DNA from: Marinobacter sp. NP-4(2019) | GTDB lineage: Bacteria; Pseudomonadota; Gammaproteobacteria; Pseudomonadales; Oleiphilaceae | DNA: 64,000 nt | Direction of reading: 5' to 3' | NCBI RefSeq assembly: GCF_003994855.1 | Contig: NZ_CP034142.1 | Span: 2,232,001-2,296,000 of the forward strand | Shown here: in pieces, positions 15,616-25,520 of the stretch | How positions within the stretch are numbered: position 1 is the first letter of the stretch | How the letters are laid out: each line of letters begins with the position of its first letter | The notes under the pieces: model-generated | Databases searched by the model: none | What the model saw: only the letters and a program-made list of their open reading frames with translations | What the model was told of the DNA's origin: nothing | Program-made: the position numbers and the translations under genes

Positions 15616-17786
15616 ATCGAGATATCCACTGGTAAGAGGTCAGGCAGCTTTTTCAGCTCCGCCAGAGGCATTGGTCGGGCAAACAGGTACCCCTGCAAGA
15701 CGTCGCAGTGTCGGTAGGCCAGATCTTCCTGCTGTTCCCGGGTTTCTATCCCTTCTGCAACAACTATCATATCCATGTGGTGGGCCATGGTAATCACGCC
15801 CTGAACAATGGCGGCAATTCGGTGATCTGTTGTGGTTGTTTCAACAAAGCTTCGATCGAGTTTTACTTTATGGGAGGGTAGATCCCTAAGATAACTAAGG
15901 CTGGAGAAGCCGGTCCCGAAATCATCCAGGGCTACACGTACACCCAGGAGTTGTAGGGTTTCCATCAGCTCTATTACTGGCTTGGCTCCATCCAGCAAGA
16001 CGCTCTCGGTTACTTCCAGCTCTAGCAGCTGTGGCGGAAGCCCTGTTTCTTCCAGTACCCGGCGAACGTCGTCCAGAAAACCGTCACGAATGAACTGGAG
16101 CGACGAAATATTAACAGCAACCTGTAGCCCCCCTTCCCCCCGATGGGCATTAAAGTCTGCTATTTCTATGCAGGCCTGCTTGAGGATCCAGAGGCCAAGG
16201 GGCACGATCTGGCCAGTCTGCTCGGCCAATGGAATGAATTCACCGGGAGAGAGCATCCCCCGGGTAGGATGACGCCACCGTACCAAAGCTTCTACACTGC
16301 ATATACGCCCCGTGACGGCGTCCACCAAGGGCTGGTAATGGACTTCGAACTGGTCTTCCTTGAGCGCGGCATGAAGATCATGTCTCAGGGTCACGCTGTC
16401 CCGGCTGCGATCGGCTTTGTGACCTCTGTACCATTGCCAGGTGTTCCTGCCCTGCCGCTTGGCCCGCTCTCGGGCTATATCCGCAAACTGGAACAGCTCA
16501 TGTGGAGCGTTCAAAGGTGTGCAGTTACAGGCGATCCCGATACTGGCACTAATGTGAATCATCAGGCCGTCCACCTCAATTGGCTGCGCAAGGTGCGCCA
16601 ATATTTGCTCTGCCAGTTGAATAACCTCATCCCGGGTAGTGTAGCGAGGTATTAGCACGCCGAATTCATCCCCAACCAGACGGGCAACGGTCGCTTCAGG
16701 CTCAACCAGATTGGTCAGGCGCTGGGCAATGGCCACGAGAAGCTGATTACCCACATGGTGTCCCAGTTCATCATTAATGGGCTTGAACCCGTCCAGATCC
16801 AGATACATGGCGGCCAATGAGTCACTTGCCCCGTTCCTTTCCAGCGTATGCTTCAGCTTTTCATGGAATGACGCCTGGTTGGGCAATCCGGTAAGCAGAT
16901 CATGGGTTGCCTGATAGGTAATCTGAGCTTCCTGCTCTTTTTGATGGGTAATGTCCTGCTGGGTGCCGATGAAGTGAGTGCAGAGGCCATCGCTGTCAAA
17001 CACTGGACTAATCCGCAGGTGGTTCCAGAAAGGCGTGCCGTCCTTTCGGTAATTAATGAGCTCAACATTGACCTCCGTTTGATGGTGCAACCCCTGACGT
17101 ATAGCTCTAAGAGCCTCCGAGGATGCGTTCGGCCCTTGAAGAAAGCGACAGTTCCGCCCGACGACTTCGTTGTGGGCGTAACCGGTCATTTCAGTGAACG
17201 CAGGGTTGGCATAGACAACCGGCATATCCGGACTGCGTGCGTCCACCATTAGCATACCGTTTGGGCTTGCCTCTATACCCCGCTTAAGCAGGTGCAGTTC
17301 TGCATCTTGTTTTTTTTGAGCTGTAATGTTCCTGCAGAGGCCGTAAACGCCGACGATTTCGCCCTGGACGGTAACCGGAAAGTTAGTGATCTCCAGATCA
17401 TAGGACGAGCCGGATGCATGGGTACCCATTGCTTCATAGGTGATGACGTCACCTTTTCGGGCCCTGTTGAACGCCGCCTGGGTTTGTGCGCGGTGATTGG
17501 GTTCAACAAAGAGGTTGAAATGTAGGCCATGCATACGATCTGCTGTGTAGCCGGTAATCGCTTCAATTGCGGCGTTGCAGCTCTGGAAGTGGCCATCCAG
17601 GTCAAAGGTGCACACCCCATCCGGATGGTTATCGAACAGGGCCTGATGCCATTCGGAGAGGGTTAGATGGTCCTGGGCGTTCCCCTGGCGGAAAAAGGCC
17701 ATGGGCTGTTCCAACCGATATTGCCGGGGGGACAGCTCATGGATGTCCTGCCACATTTTTAAGACGGAAAATTCTGTATTACTCAT
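15612..17786 (-). CDS. LOV blue-light sensor with degenerate GGDEF and intact EAL domain
   Basis: After a first PAS domain, the second PAS is a genuine LOV domain: GRNCRFLQG carries the flavin-adduct Cys (about residue 213), and FIGTQQDIT supplies the conserved Gln. The GGDEF loop reads VGDEF (about 371-375) with no RxxD site, so cyclase activity is doubtful and it may bind GTP as a regulator. The EAL site is intact (VEALVRW, 499-504; DDFGTGFSS later). The protein most likely degrades c-di-GMP under blue-light control. It is cytoplasmic. The frame is open to 17888 (GTG), but the ATG at 17786 has an AGGA site. It is cotranscribed with the cyclase below. Confidence 0.9.
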   Translation of the reverse strand: MSNTEFSVLKMWQDIHELSPRQYRLEQPMAFFRQGNAQDHLTLSEWHQALFDNHPDGVCTFDLDGHFQSCNAAIEAITGYTADRMHGLHFNLFVEPNHRAQTQAAFNRARKGDVITYEAMGTHASGSSYDLEITNFPVTVQGEIVGVYGLCRNITAQKKQDAELHLLKRGIEASPNGMLMVDARSPDMPVVYANPAFTEMTGYAHNEVVGRNCRFLQGPNASSEALRAIRQGLHHQTEVNVELINYRKDGTPFWNHLRISPVFDSDGLCTHFIGTQQDITHQKEQEAQITYQATHDLLTGLPNQASFHEKLKHTLERNGASDSLAAMYLDLDGFKPINDELGHHVGNQLLVAIAQRLTNLVEPEATVARLVGDEFGVLIPRYTTRDEVIQLAEQILAHLAQPIEVDGLMIHISASIGIACNCTPLNAPHELFQFADIARERAKRQGRNTWQWYRGHKADRSRDSVTLRHDLHAALKEDQFEVHYQPLVDAVTGRICSVEALVRWRHPTRGMLSPGEFIPLAEQTGQIVPLGLWILKQACIEIADFNAHRGEGGLQVAVNISSLQFIRDGFLDDVRRVLEETGLPPQLLELEVTESVLLDGAKPVIELMETLQLLGVRVALDDFGTGFSSLSYLRDLPSHKVKLDRSFVETTTTDHRIAAIVQGVITMAHHMDMIVVAEGIETREQQEDLAYRHCDVLQGYLFARPMPLAELKKLPDLLPVDISI

Positions 17787-18591
17787 GAGGTCCTGTCCCA
17801 GATCCGACGTTATCAACAGATGCCTGCGCCTAGGAGATGACAGAAAGCGACTCAGATAGAGAGTTAATCTGTGCAACTCGCAGCACACCCTGCATAGACA
17901 CCGGACTCATAAGGACGAATTTGGCCGCATTCAGACGACCATTTCAATAGTCATATTATTTAAATAAAGGCAGATTGAGTAATCTTTTGTAAAATTCATG
18001 AGAAATAATGCTATTCATGGAGGCAGAAAATATTAATCTGAAGATGATTCGGGAAAAAACATAACGGTATCCTCCGTGCGCTCTACCCTACATGCTTAAC
18101 ATGCTGAATATATTGAATAGAATCCGATAGTTCTCATAGCCCGAATTTACAAAGTTTTACTTGGTATAGGTCAAGTCGGTGAGACTCTTCTATTTATAAG
18201 CGTTATTTTTAATGCATGTATGCGGCTGGATCTACCGCCCGCTGTTTAATCACAATGGGCCTGTGTAAATATCAAGCAATAAAAAAGGCCGGTTTCTGAA
18301 TGAATAAAGTTAGCCTGAACGATCTGCCAGCGGCAGAGCCTAAAAAAAATTATGTGCGACTTTCGTTGTGTTTACCTACCCGTTTTGATCCGTTCGCGGA
18401 CACAACAGGATTTTTAACAAGGCTCGTCGACGGCGGGACTGTTGGTACTTGCGCATCAGTTCTGGTGTGATACAAATCAAGCAGTGTACTGACATGTTCT
18501 TCCGGAGCGTAGCCCAAGATACCTGAGCAATGACTGGAGCCAACGTACGCAGGATCGCAACTAAGCACATGCACAGCGAGGAGAAACTGGG
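17787..18591. other. Divergent intergenic region with possible gene remnants
   Basis: About 800 AT-rich bases lie between two divergent c-di-GMP genes. A 56-codon frame starts at 18300 (ATG, stop at 18470) with no recognised product. On the minus strand, 18350-18613 contains the PAS-like text ILGYAPEEHV, which may be the relic of a PAS-domain gene. Neither is convincing as a gene today. Promoters for both flanking genes must lie here. Confidence 0.4.
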
Positions 18592-20382
18592 ATGCCGCTC
18601 GCACTAGAGGCAAAACTACACGATCACCTTGTCCAGTTCTATCAGGATGACATTTCCCTCACGGGCACTCTGGCTGATTACTTTCGAGCCGGAGCAGACG
18701 CCGGCGAAAGGCTTCTTGCATTATTGACTCCGACCCATCGTGATGCACTGTTGCAGAAGATGAAGACTGATGGAATGGATACCCGCCGTCTGATTGCCGA
18801 GGGGCAGCTAGTCATTCTGGATGCCCGCAGCGTACTCGATCAGATCATGCACAACGGCATGCCGGTATACTCCCTGTTCGAGCAACATGTTCTTACCCAT
18901 ATCAAGGCCTCCGCCCCGACACCAGTAAGAGCTTTTGGTGAGCTGGTCAATCTCCTCTGCGAAGACGGTAATCCATCGGCCGCAATTGAGTTGGAGGACA
19001 TCTGGCATGGGGTTTGTGAGCACCTGCCAGTGACGCTGTTTTGTGGTTATGATCTCTACGCCTTCCATCAGGATGGAGGCCAGCAGGCGTACCGGACCAT
19101 CTGCAGTCAACATTCCCACGTTTTCCCCGCCTGTGACCAGGCTCTGGACCATCTGACCGCCGCTGCTTCGGCAGAACAAAAGGCCATGCGCATTGCGATA
19201 GCGGATGTGCTGGACCGGGGCGAAATGACACAACACTTCAGCCCGATGGTCTGTGCGCGGACCCGACAGGTCCTGGGAGTGTATGCTTTGCCCTACTGGC
19301 ATTCTCCCCGGTACGGTATTTTGGCGTCTGATAAGTGGATGGACGCTGCCAGAGAAGCTGGCCAGAGTGGCGCTATCCGTCGCTGGTTGCTCCACGGAGC
19401 CTGTCAGCAGGCAATGGGGTTTTACGTGGTGCCGGGTTCCGGTTTACGAATGACGGTTCCAGTCTCTGGTGATGACATCACCAGCAGTGATCTGGTGGTA
19501 CAGATCGATGAGGCCCTGTCAGCCAGCGGGCTGCCCGGAGAAATGCTGGAGCTTGAAGTTCCCGGACAGGCCCTGGATGCTTCACCAAAAAAGTCGGCTA
19601 CTGTGCTGAAAGCCCTCAAGGCCCTGGGTGTGCGTCTTTCGGTGACTGACGTTACCAGCTCATCTTCCATCCTGCGGTATTTCGGCCATTATTCCGTGGA
19701 TGCGATCCGACTCGGCGAAGCCCTGATCAAAGAGTGTGTGAACAACCGTTATCACCAGGAAACCATTGAATCGATGATTGGCATAGCTCGTGAGTTGGGA
19801 CTGGCGGTAACTGCCGGCAATGTCTCTACCCGTGAACAGGCCTCCTACCTGCGCGATCACGGCTGTAACACCCTGCAAGGTGGGTTATGGGCCAGGATGG
19901 ACTACTCTGACTCGGAATCAGCGGCGGTTTCCCCGACCACGGCCAAGCATACAGGATCCCCCCGCCGGGAGAGCGCCGAAAGCGCCTGGAAGGAAGGCTA
20001 TGATCTTCTCAGTGCCATTATGGATAACACCCTTGACGGACTGGCGGTGTTGGAATCCGTGCGCAATGAGGATGGCACGATCAGGGATTTTCGTATCCGT
20101 AAGTGTAATCAGCGTATGGGTGAGATTGTCAGGGGCACGGCCGACAACCTCATCGGTAAGCGCCTGTTGGACACTTATCCTGAAACCAAAGAAAAAGGCA
20201 TATTCCAGGCCTATTGTAGTGTGGTCGAATCGGATATCCCCATGCAGATGGAAACCCGTTACCAATATGGGGGCCTGGATCTGAGCTTTCGCATTACCGC
20301 TGTCCGCATGAACGATGGCGTGCTAATTACGATCACGGATATTTCCGCACTCAAAAGGGGGCAGCACAAACCCCTTGCATGA
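18592..20382 (+). CDS. MEDS domain - inactive EAL - PAS signalling protein
   Basis: Residues about 8-165 match the MEDS/DcmR sensory fold: LHDHLVQFYQDD at the start, then LLALLTPTHRDALLQ and LVILDARSVL. Residues about 195-430 are an EAL fold in which the signature is VYALPYW instead of EALVRW and the DDFGTG loop reads TDVTSS, so the metal ligands are gone. A PAS domain with DITDISALKR at its end follows (about 460-590). It is soluble. It probably senses a ligand and acts through protein contact or c-di-GMP binding, not catalysis. GAGGAG precedes the ATG. It is divergent from the LOV/cyclase pair. Confidence 0.85.
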   Translation: MPLALEAKLHDHLVQFYQDDISLTGTLADYFRAGADAGERLLALLTPTHRDALLQKMKTDGMDTRRLIAEGQLVILDARSVLDQIMHNGMPVYSLFEQHVLTHIKASAPTPVRAFGELVNLLCEDGNPSAAIELEDIWHGVCEHLPVTLFCGYDLYAFHQDGGQQAYRTICSQHSHVFPACDQALDHLTAAASAEQKAMRIAIADVLDRGEMTQHFSPMVCARTRQVLGVYALPYWHSPRYGILASDKWMDAAREAGQSGAIRRWLLHGACQQAMGFYVVPGSGLRMTVPVSGDDITSSDLVVQIDEALSASGLPGEMLELEVPGQALDASPKKSATVLKALKALGVRLSVTDVTSSSSILRYFGHYSVDAIRLGEALIKECVNNRYHQETIESMIGIARELGLAVTAGNVSTREQASYLRDHGCNTLQGGLWARMDYSDSESAAVSPTTAKHTGSPRRESAESAWKEGYDLLSAIMDNTLDGLAVLESVRNEDGTIRDFRIRKCNQRMGEIVRGTADNLIGKRLLDTYPETKEKGIFQAYCSVVESDIPMQMETRYQYGGLDLSFRITAVRMNDGVLITITDISALKRGQHKPLA

Positions 20383-20681
20383 ACGGTACTTACGAACCCG
20401 AGACAAATCCAACGCGCCTGCGACATGCCTGGTCCATGGCCCGTTTTGTAGCAGCGCCTCAGCGGTAGAAATAATGGCAGACAGCGGACTTTTAATGTCG
20501 TCTGGTGGCCCTTGCCGTACTTGTCTTTCTGGTGGTTGAGCTTTGGATCCCGGCTGCGGAACTTATTGTCCGGGATTAGTTGGCCACTACAACCAGATAG
20601 ACAAGAAAACCTGTAATACCATCAGGCCCCTGCTATAAACTGGCACCTCTTCCGATTGAAGTAGTTAAGGATGTCCGGAAA
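20383..20681. other. Intergenic region, nothing recognised
   Basis: About 300 bases. A short hydrophobic frame around 20500-20580 is only about 27 codons long and has no convincing start. No clear promoter or terminator is visible. Confidence 0.35.
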
Positions 20682-21518
20682 ATGAGGTGCCACAGCTCTT
20701 TTGCATTACCACTGACCCTGGCTTTCGCCCTGTTCAGCCAGGCAGTGGCCGGCGCTCAGACGATTCATATAGCTACCGGGCACTGGCCTCCGTATCTGGA
20801 TGAAGCTCGGCCTGATAAGGGATTCCTGGCGCAGATCATTCAGGAGTCCTTTGCGAACGAAGGCATCGAAGTGGATTTTACCTTTCTGCCCTGGTCCAGG
20901 GCCCTGGCAATGGTCGATCCGGAGCATTATCAAGCTTCAGCCGTCTGGTCATGTACGGAATCGAGAAAGCGGGAATTCCTGTACTCCGCACCAATCTTGC
21001 CTTACCAATACGTGTTCTATCATCGAACGGAGGATGTTTTCGATTGGGCTTCCTTCGCCGATCTCAGCGGATGGACTATTGGTCTGACTCAGGATTACAG
21101 TTACGGCGAAACGCTCAGTGGTGCTGTACAAAGTGGTATCGTCAACACCGATGTCACAACCTCCGATATAGCAAATTTCAAGAAACTGCTTCTCAAGCGC
21201 ATTGATTTGTTTCCCATGGACCCTGTCGTGGGTGAAGCGATGATACGAAACCGTTTTGCTTCCCAGGCCTCTCGCCTGTCCTTTCATCCGAAACCGCTCC
21301 GCGAGGCATTCTACCATCTACTTTTCGACAAGGAATCTGCGGACCTCAGGCAGGCGTTTAACAATGGATTTGAGAAGCTACGCGAGAGTGGTCGTTACAA
21401 AACCATCATCGAGAAAGCGGTTGCTCAAAACAGCACGTCCGTCGCTGCCAGGATACTGGAAGACAAGCTGGTCAACTGGAACGGCTTGTCGTCGCCCTGC
21501 TCTCTTTCTGCCGAATAA
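20682..21518 (+). CDS. Periplasmic solute-binding protein (SBP_bac_3-like)
   Basis: A classic signal peptide (residues 1-25, hydrophobic core then AVAGAQ) leads into IHIATGHWPPYLDE, the first strand typical of family-3 solute-binding proteins. FSGWTIGL-like and GRYKTIIEK elements fit the same fold. No permease or ATPase gene is nearby, so it may feed a sensor or receptor instead of an ABC importer; the neighbours are a MEDS/EAL protein and a TonB receptor. Ligand unknown. Confidence 0.82.
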   Translation: MRCHSSFALPLTLAFALFSQAVAGAQTIHIATGHWPPYLDEARPDKGFLAQIIQESFANEGIEVDFTFLPWSRALAMVDPEHYQASAVWSCTESRKREFLYSAPILPYQYVFYHRTEDVFDWASFADLSGWTIGLTQDYSYGETLSGAVQSGIVNTDVTTSDIANFKKLLLKRIDLFPMDPVVGEAMIRNRFASQASRLSFHPKPLREAFYHLLFDKESADLRQAFNNGFEKLRESGRYKTIIEKAVAQNSTSVAARILEDKLVNWNGLSSPCSLSAE

Positions 21519-21743
21519 CACGGCCCCTGGTGTTATTGATTACAGCCCCCCCCTTTGCACTTGCTTATACGATGATTACAGCTAAACTCCTATTCAGCTT
21601 ACTTTTTTCGTCGCTGTTTGGCTGATAAAGCCTCATCTTTCCCGGCATCCGTAGCGGTCGCGTATGTCAGGAGCGTGTCTCGGAGTCTGATCATTGACTG
21701 AATTGTTTCGACAAATGTTAAGAGTAAAGTGCTGAGATTGCGC

Positions 21744-23873
21744 ATGCAGCAACGTCTATCCTCCCTAAGCCGACCTTCGCTCCCCTTCATGATTTCACGG
21801 GTGGTTGCTGTTATCGTTTGCTATTCAGCTGCCACCAGCGTTGCCGCGTCGGATGATTCTCTGTGGGACATTCCCCTGGAAGAACTCGGTCAGATTCGTG
21901 TTGTTTCAATTGCCTCCGGCAGCGAAACGCCTCTGGACAAGGCTGCTGCGATTACATCGGTCATCAGTGCTGATGATATCGCAGCGATGGGGGCCACGGA
22001 CCTTGATCAGGTTCTGGAAACCGTGCCTGGCCTGCATGTAAACCACTCCGACCAGGCGTTTTCTCCCAAGTATGTATTTCGTGGCATTACTTCCAGTAAT
22101 AACCCGCAGGCGCTCCTGCTGATTAATGGTGTACCCGTCACCACCATGATGTACGGAAACCGGGGTAATGCCTGGGGCGGAATGCCGGTGAAAGCCATTG
22201 AGAGGATTGAAGTTATCAGGGGCCCGGGTTCAGCATTATACGGTGCCGACGCGTATTCTGGTGTTATCAGTATCACGACGAAGAACCATGAGACCGTTGA
22301 CGGGCAAACCGTCGGTGGCAGACTCGGGAGCTTTGAGACCCGCGGTGGCTGGCTGGAATCCGGTCATCAGCTCGGCGATATTGGTCTCAGCATGGTCCTT
22401 GAGTATCAGACCACGGATGGCTGGGATGAAACCATCGAGCGCGATGCGCAGACCAACTTTGACGAAACATTTGGCACCTCCGCGTCGCTGGCCCCCGGCC
22501 CGATTAACACGGGGGTGGATCAACTGGATGCCCGGTTTGAAATGGGCGGCGAACAATGGACATTCCGGGCGGGCCTGCAGGACCGTAGTAACCTCGGCAC
22601 GGGGCCGGGGGTTGCGCAGGCACTGGATCCCAGGGGGAAGTTTTCGTCTCGTCGGTTCAACACGGATTACAGCTACCGCTGGTCCGACCTGGCAGAAGGC
22701 CTGGATCTGGAAGCAAGGATCTCCTACTTCAATATTACCCAGGAGCCGGAGAACGACATCTTTCTTTATCCGCCCGGAGCTTTTGACGGCGCCTTTCCTG
22801 ACGGGCTGATTGGGAGCCCGGGTTACAAGGAAAACCAGGCTAGGTTCGATTTGAGCTCCATCTACCGTGGTATCCGGAATCACCGTGTGCACGCCGGGGT
22901 TGGCGCGTTTTGGGCGGACCTATATGAAGTCACGGAGCAAAAGAACTTCAATCCGGATTTCAGTCCCAAAGGCAGTGTGGTTGATGTGTCAGACGACCCA
23001 AACGAAGTCTGGATGCCGGAGGAAGATCGTACCAGCTACTACATGTTCGTACAGGATGAATGGCAGCTTGCGCAAAACTGGCAGTTGGTTAGCGGCATCC
23101 GTTTTGACGAATACTCCGATTTTGGCAGTACGATAAATCCTCGTGCTGCCCTGATATGGGCGACAACAGATAACATCACAACCAAACTTCTGTATGGTCG
23201 GGCCTTTCGTGCTCCGTCGCTGAACGAACTTTATGTCGCAAATAATCCGGTGTTTCTGGGTAACGACGACCTGGACGCAGAAACTATCGATACCTTCGAG
23301 ATTGGCGTATCTCATCAGGTTACGTCGCAATTGCTGTACGGCGTAAACCTGTTTTACTACGAGATTGATGATCTCATTAATGCAGTTCCCATCTCTGGCC
23401 CCATTGCGACGGAATACCGAAACGCCGGCCAGCGTACCGGACACGGCGGTGAGATTGAGCTGGTGTATCAGGCTTCCGAGAACCTGTCTCTACAGGCAAA
23501 TTATGCCTATCAGACCGCAGAAGACGAGCGTACGGGGCAATCGGTTGGCGAGGCTCCCAATCACCAGGTTTATACTCGCGCTGACTGGAATATATCGTCT
23601 CGCTGGCTACTGAGTTCACAGGTCAATTGGGTGGGAGAGCAGAAAAGGCCCGCCGCCGATGAGAGAGAACCGGTCTCGGACTACGCCACTGTGGATATGA
23701 CCGTTCGAACCAGAGGGCTATGGCAAGGGTTGGACCTTTCTCTGTCGGTGCGAAACATCTTTGACGAGGATGTGAGAGACCCCAGCCCGTTTGCTGAACC
23801 TGCACCACCGATCCCCAACGACTTCCCCATGCCCGGTCGGGTTGTCGTTGGGGAGCTCTCCTACAGTTTCTGA
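21744..23873 (+). CDS. TonB-dependent outer-membrane receptor
   Basis: A signal sequence (hydrophobic stretch ending near ATSVAAS) precedes a plug domain: ITSVISADDIAAMGATDLDQ, VLETVPGLHV, IERIEVIRGPGSALYGADAYSGVI are all standard TonB-receptor plug features. The rest is a 22-strand-type barrel ending in an aromatic-terminated strand (ELSYSF). At about 709 residues it is of siderophore/vitamin receptor size. GTG 21729 and a later ATG 21789 are alternative starts. Substrate cannot be told; the adjacent solute-binding protein and the ThDP/citrate-synthase-like cluster are possible clues. Confidence 0.9.
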   Translation: MQQRLSSLSRPSLPFMISRVVAVIVCYSAATSVAASDDSLWDIPLEELGQIRVVSIASGSETPLDKAAAITSVISADDIAAMGATDLDQVLETVPGLHVNHSDQAFSPKYVFRGITSSNNPQALLLINGVPVTTMMYGNRGNAWGGMPVKAIERIEVIRGPGSALYGADAYSGVISITTKNHETVDGQTVGGRLGSFETRGGWLESGHQLGDIGLSMVLEYQTTDGWDETIERDAQTNFDETFGTSASLAPGPINTGVDQLDARFEMGGEQWTFRAGLQDRSNLGTGPGVAQALDPRGKFSSRRFNTDYSYRWSDLAEGLDLEARISYFNITQEPENDIFLYPPGAFDGAFPDGLIGSPGYKENQARFDLSSIYRGIRNHRVHAGVGAFWADLYEVTEQKNFNPDFSPKGSVVDVSDDPNEVWMPEEDRTSYYMFVQDEWQLAQNWQLVSGIRFDEYSDFGSTINPRAALIWATTDNITTKLLYGRAFRAPSLNELYVANNPVFLGNDDLDAETIDTFEIGVSHQVTSQLLYGVNLFYYEIDDLINAVPISGPIATEYRNAGQRTGHGGEIELVYQASENLSLQANYAYQTAEDERTGQSVGEAPNHQVYTRADWNISSRWLLSSQVNWVGEQKRPAADEREPVSDYATVDMTVRTRGLWQGLDLSLSVRNIFDEDVRDPSPFAEPAPPIPNDFPMPGRVVVGELSYSF

Positions 23874-23885
23874 AGCAATGTTCGT

Positions 23886-24683
23886 TTAATCTTCCCAGTC
23901 CCGCTTCTCCACACCATGATAAACAATGCTGTCACAGCGGATTGGGAAGAAACTGCCTTCCGGTCGACTCCTTGTGTCCCTGAAACACGGAGCCATGCCT
24001 GCCACAAAACAGGGTGTCAGGATGAGTTGATATTCCTCGCAACTGAACCCCATATCCGCAGCCAGTCCGGCATGCACGGCAGCAACGTTCATTGAGTATC
24101 CATACTTGTTGTTCAGGTATTCGTAGACAGCAAACGCCATCTTCAAATAACGGCCCTCGGAAAAACCATACTCCTTCGCTTTTTCCAGCGTGAAGGCGAT
24201 TCGTTCGTCCGTCGTTGCAAGGGGGCGCCCATAGCCGTAAAGGATTCGGCCGAGCGACTTCTCATTGTCGACAAACTCTTCAAGGCTGCCACCCTCATCG
24301 CACCAGTTCCCTGCCCTGTAGAAAAAGTCGAGAGCCCGGACCTCTGGCCGGCGACCGTATATGGAGGCTTCCGATATGCTTAATCCGGCCATCAGGCCCA
24401 GTGACGGCGTGGTACGAACAGAACCCGCCAAGGCCGCTACATGGTTAGGCCAAATGGAAGGGTCGGGATAACTTGTTCCCACCCAGTAGCAGTTGAGCAT
24501 CCTGGCAACGTTTTCTCCCGGGTCTTTGCCGAGAATGCAGTACAGATACAGATGTAGCCATTCAAGGTGATCCAGTTCATGGTGAAGATCCTTGCCATGC
24601 ATAACAACGCGCTCGGTAAGGAAGGCTTTGCCAATGCGGGTCAACCAGTGACTTTCCGTTTCAAATAGCCGTTCGTGGTTCAT
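23886..24683 (-). CDS. Citrate-synthase-like protein B, catalytic residues replaced
   Basis: The 265-residue protein follows the citrate-synthase fold pattern, but shorter. The text IYGRRPE stands where LHGGAN is expected (active His replaced by Tyr), GYGRPLATTDER where GFGHxVYKxxDPR is expected (His replaced by Arg), and MNVAAVHAGLAADMG where PNVDFYSG is expected (Asp replaced by Ala). All three catalytic positions therefore look lost. It overlaps the paralogous gene upstream by 4 bases (ATGA), so the two are made together and may form a heteromer. Function is not established; alignment is by eye. Confidence 0.65.
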   Translation of the reverse strand: MNHERLFETESHWLTRIGKAFLTERVVMHGKDLHHELDHLEWLHLYLYCILGKDPGENVARMLNCYWVGTSYPDPSIWPNHVAALAGSVRTTPSLGLMAGLSISEASIYGRRPEVRALDFFYRAGNWCDEGGSLEEFVDNEKSLGRILYGYGRPLATTDERIAFTLEKAKEYGFSEGRYLKMAFAVYEYLNNKYGYSMNVAAVHAGLAADMGFSCEEYQLILTPCFVAGMAPCFRDTRSRPEGSFFPIRCDSIVYHGVEKRDWED

Positions 24684-25510
24684 TGGTTGTCCTCCCGGTC
24701 ACGTTGATTGTAAGGGCCCGGGTCGTTCTCCAATTCAATGGCAGAACTGTAGAAGGGGAATTTTTTCCAGCCCATCTGGCGTTGTTCCAAAGCATGCGCC
24801 GCTGCACCGGGCAGTCTCAACATCAGGTAAAGCATACTGCCCTGATCCCGGTCGAGACCAAGATCCACAAACGCTGCCGCTGCTACAGCCGTTATCGAGA
24901 TCGGGCATCCAAAGAATGTTTCCAGCGTGTCGCGTTGGCTTTTCAGCCAATGCAGCGCTCCGTTTTCCGGTGCGAACTGAACCAGAAGATTCAGCGCCTG
25001 GAGCAGAGTGGTTGGAATCTGGTCGCCATTTGGATCGAAGCCCGGAGGGTGCTCGATCGCCGGCCATATATCTGCCCGTTCATCTTCCTGGGGCGCCTGA
25101 AGGCGGGCCTTCCAGCGCTCGATGTCGTGACCACACTCGCTCCACAAACGTATACAGATCTCCAGTTCCTGCGACCCGCCGTAAAGGCCGGACCCCACCG
25201 CAAGGGCACACATAAGCGCGGAGCTGTGATTGGTTCCGGCTACGCCACCGTTCATAGCAGCGCGAATGCTTGCCTCCTTGGGGCCCAGGTTGGCCAGCAC
25301 CATGGCCAGCTTCTCAAGCAGGTCCGCTTCAGCCGGTTGTGGCCGTTCGCCCTTGAACATCAACAACAGGTATTCGAACCAGCCCGCCCTGGCTATCACC
25401 TGGCCATACACATCATAACCATGACAATAGCTCGCCTTTGCAGCGAATGGATTGGACTCTTCCGGCTCTTCAAACCAGAACTTCGAGTGGTATACGTAGT
25501 CTGAGGACAC
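24680..25510 (-). CDS. Citrate-synthase-like protein A, catalytic residues replaced
   Basis: The 276-residue protein shares the same fold pattern: YLLLMFKGERPQPAEADLLEK, LGPKEASIRAAMNGGVAGTN and GSGLYGGSQE correspond to the LLxGxLPT, NAS and GPLHGGAN regions of citrate synthases and citryl-CoA lyases, again with Tyr in place of the active His. The GFGH position reads PGFDPNGD, and no NVD motif is seen. It is coupled by ATGA overlap to protein B and starts 10 bases after the ThDP enzyme gene. It may be a structural or regulatory CoA-binding partner. The alignment is by eye. Confidence 0.65.
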   Translation of the reverse strand: MSSDYVYHSKFWFEEPEESNPFAAKASYCHGYDVYGQVIARAGWFEYLLLMFKGERPQPAEADLLEKLAMVLANLGPKEASIRAAMNGGVAGTNHSSALMCALAVGSGLYGGSQELEICIRLWSECGHDIERWKARLQAPQEDERADIWPAIEHPPGFDPNGDQIPTTLLQALNLLVQFAPENGALHWLKSQRDTLETFFGCPISITAVAAAAFVDLGLDRDQGSMLYLMLRLPGAAAHALEQRQMGWKKFPFYSSAIELENDPGPYNQRDREDNQ

Positions 25511-25520
25511 GTGATTTCCC

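Noticed and set aside
22236..22892. Minus-strand frame of 218 codons
   Set aside because: It lies inside the TonB receptor coding region and has no features.
24683..25504. Plus-strand open frame of 273 codons
   Set aside because: It is antisense to citrate-synthase-like protein A; high-GC shadow frames are common.
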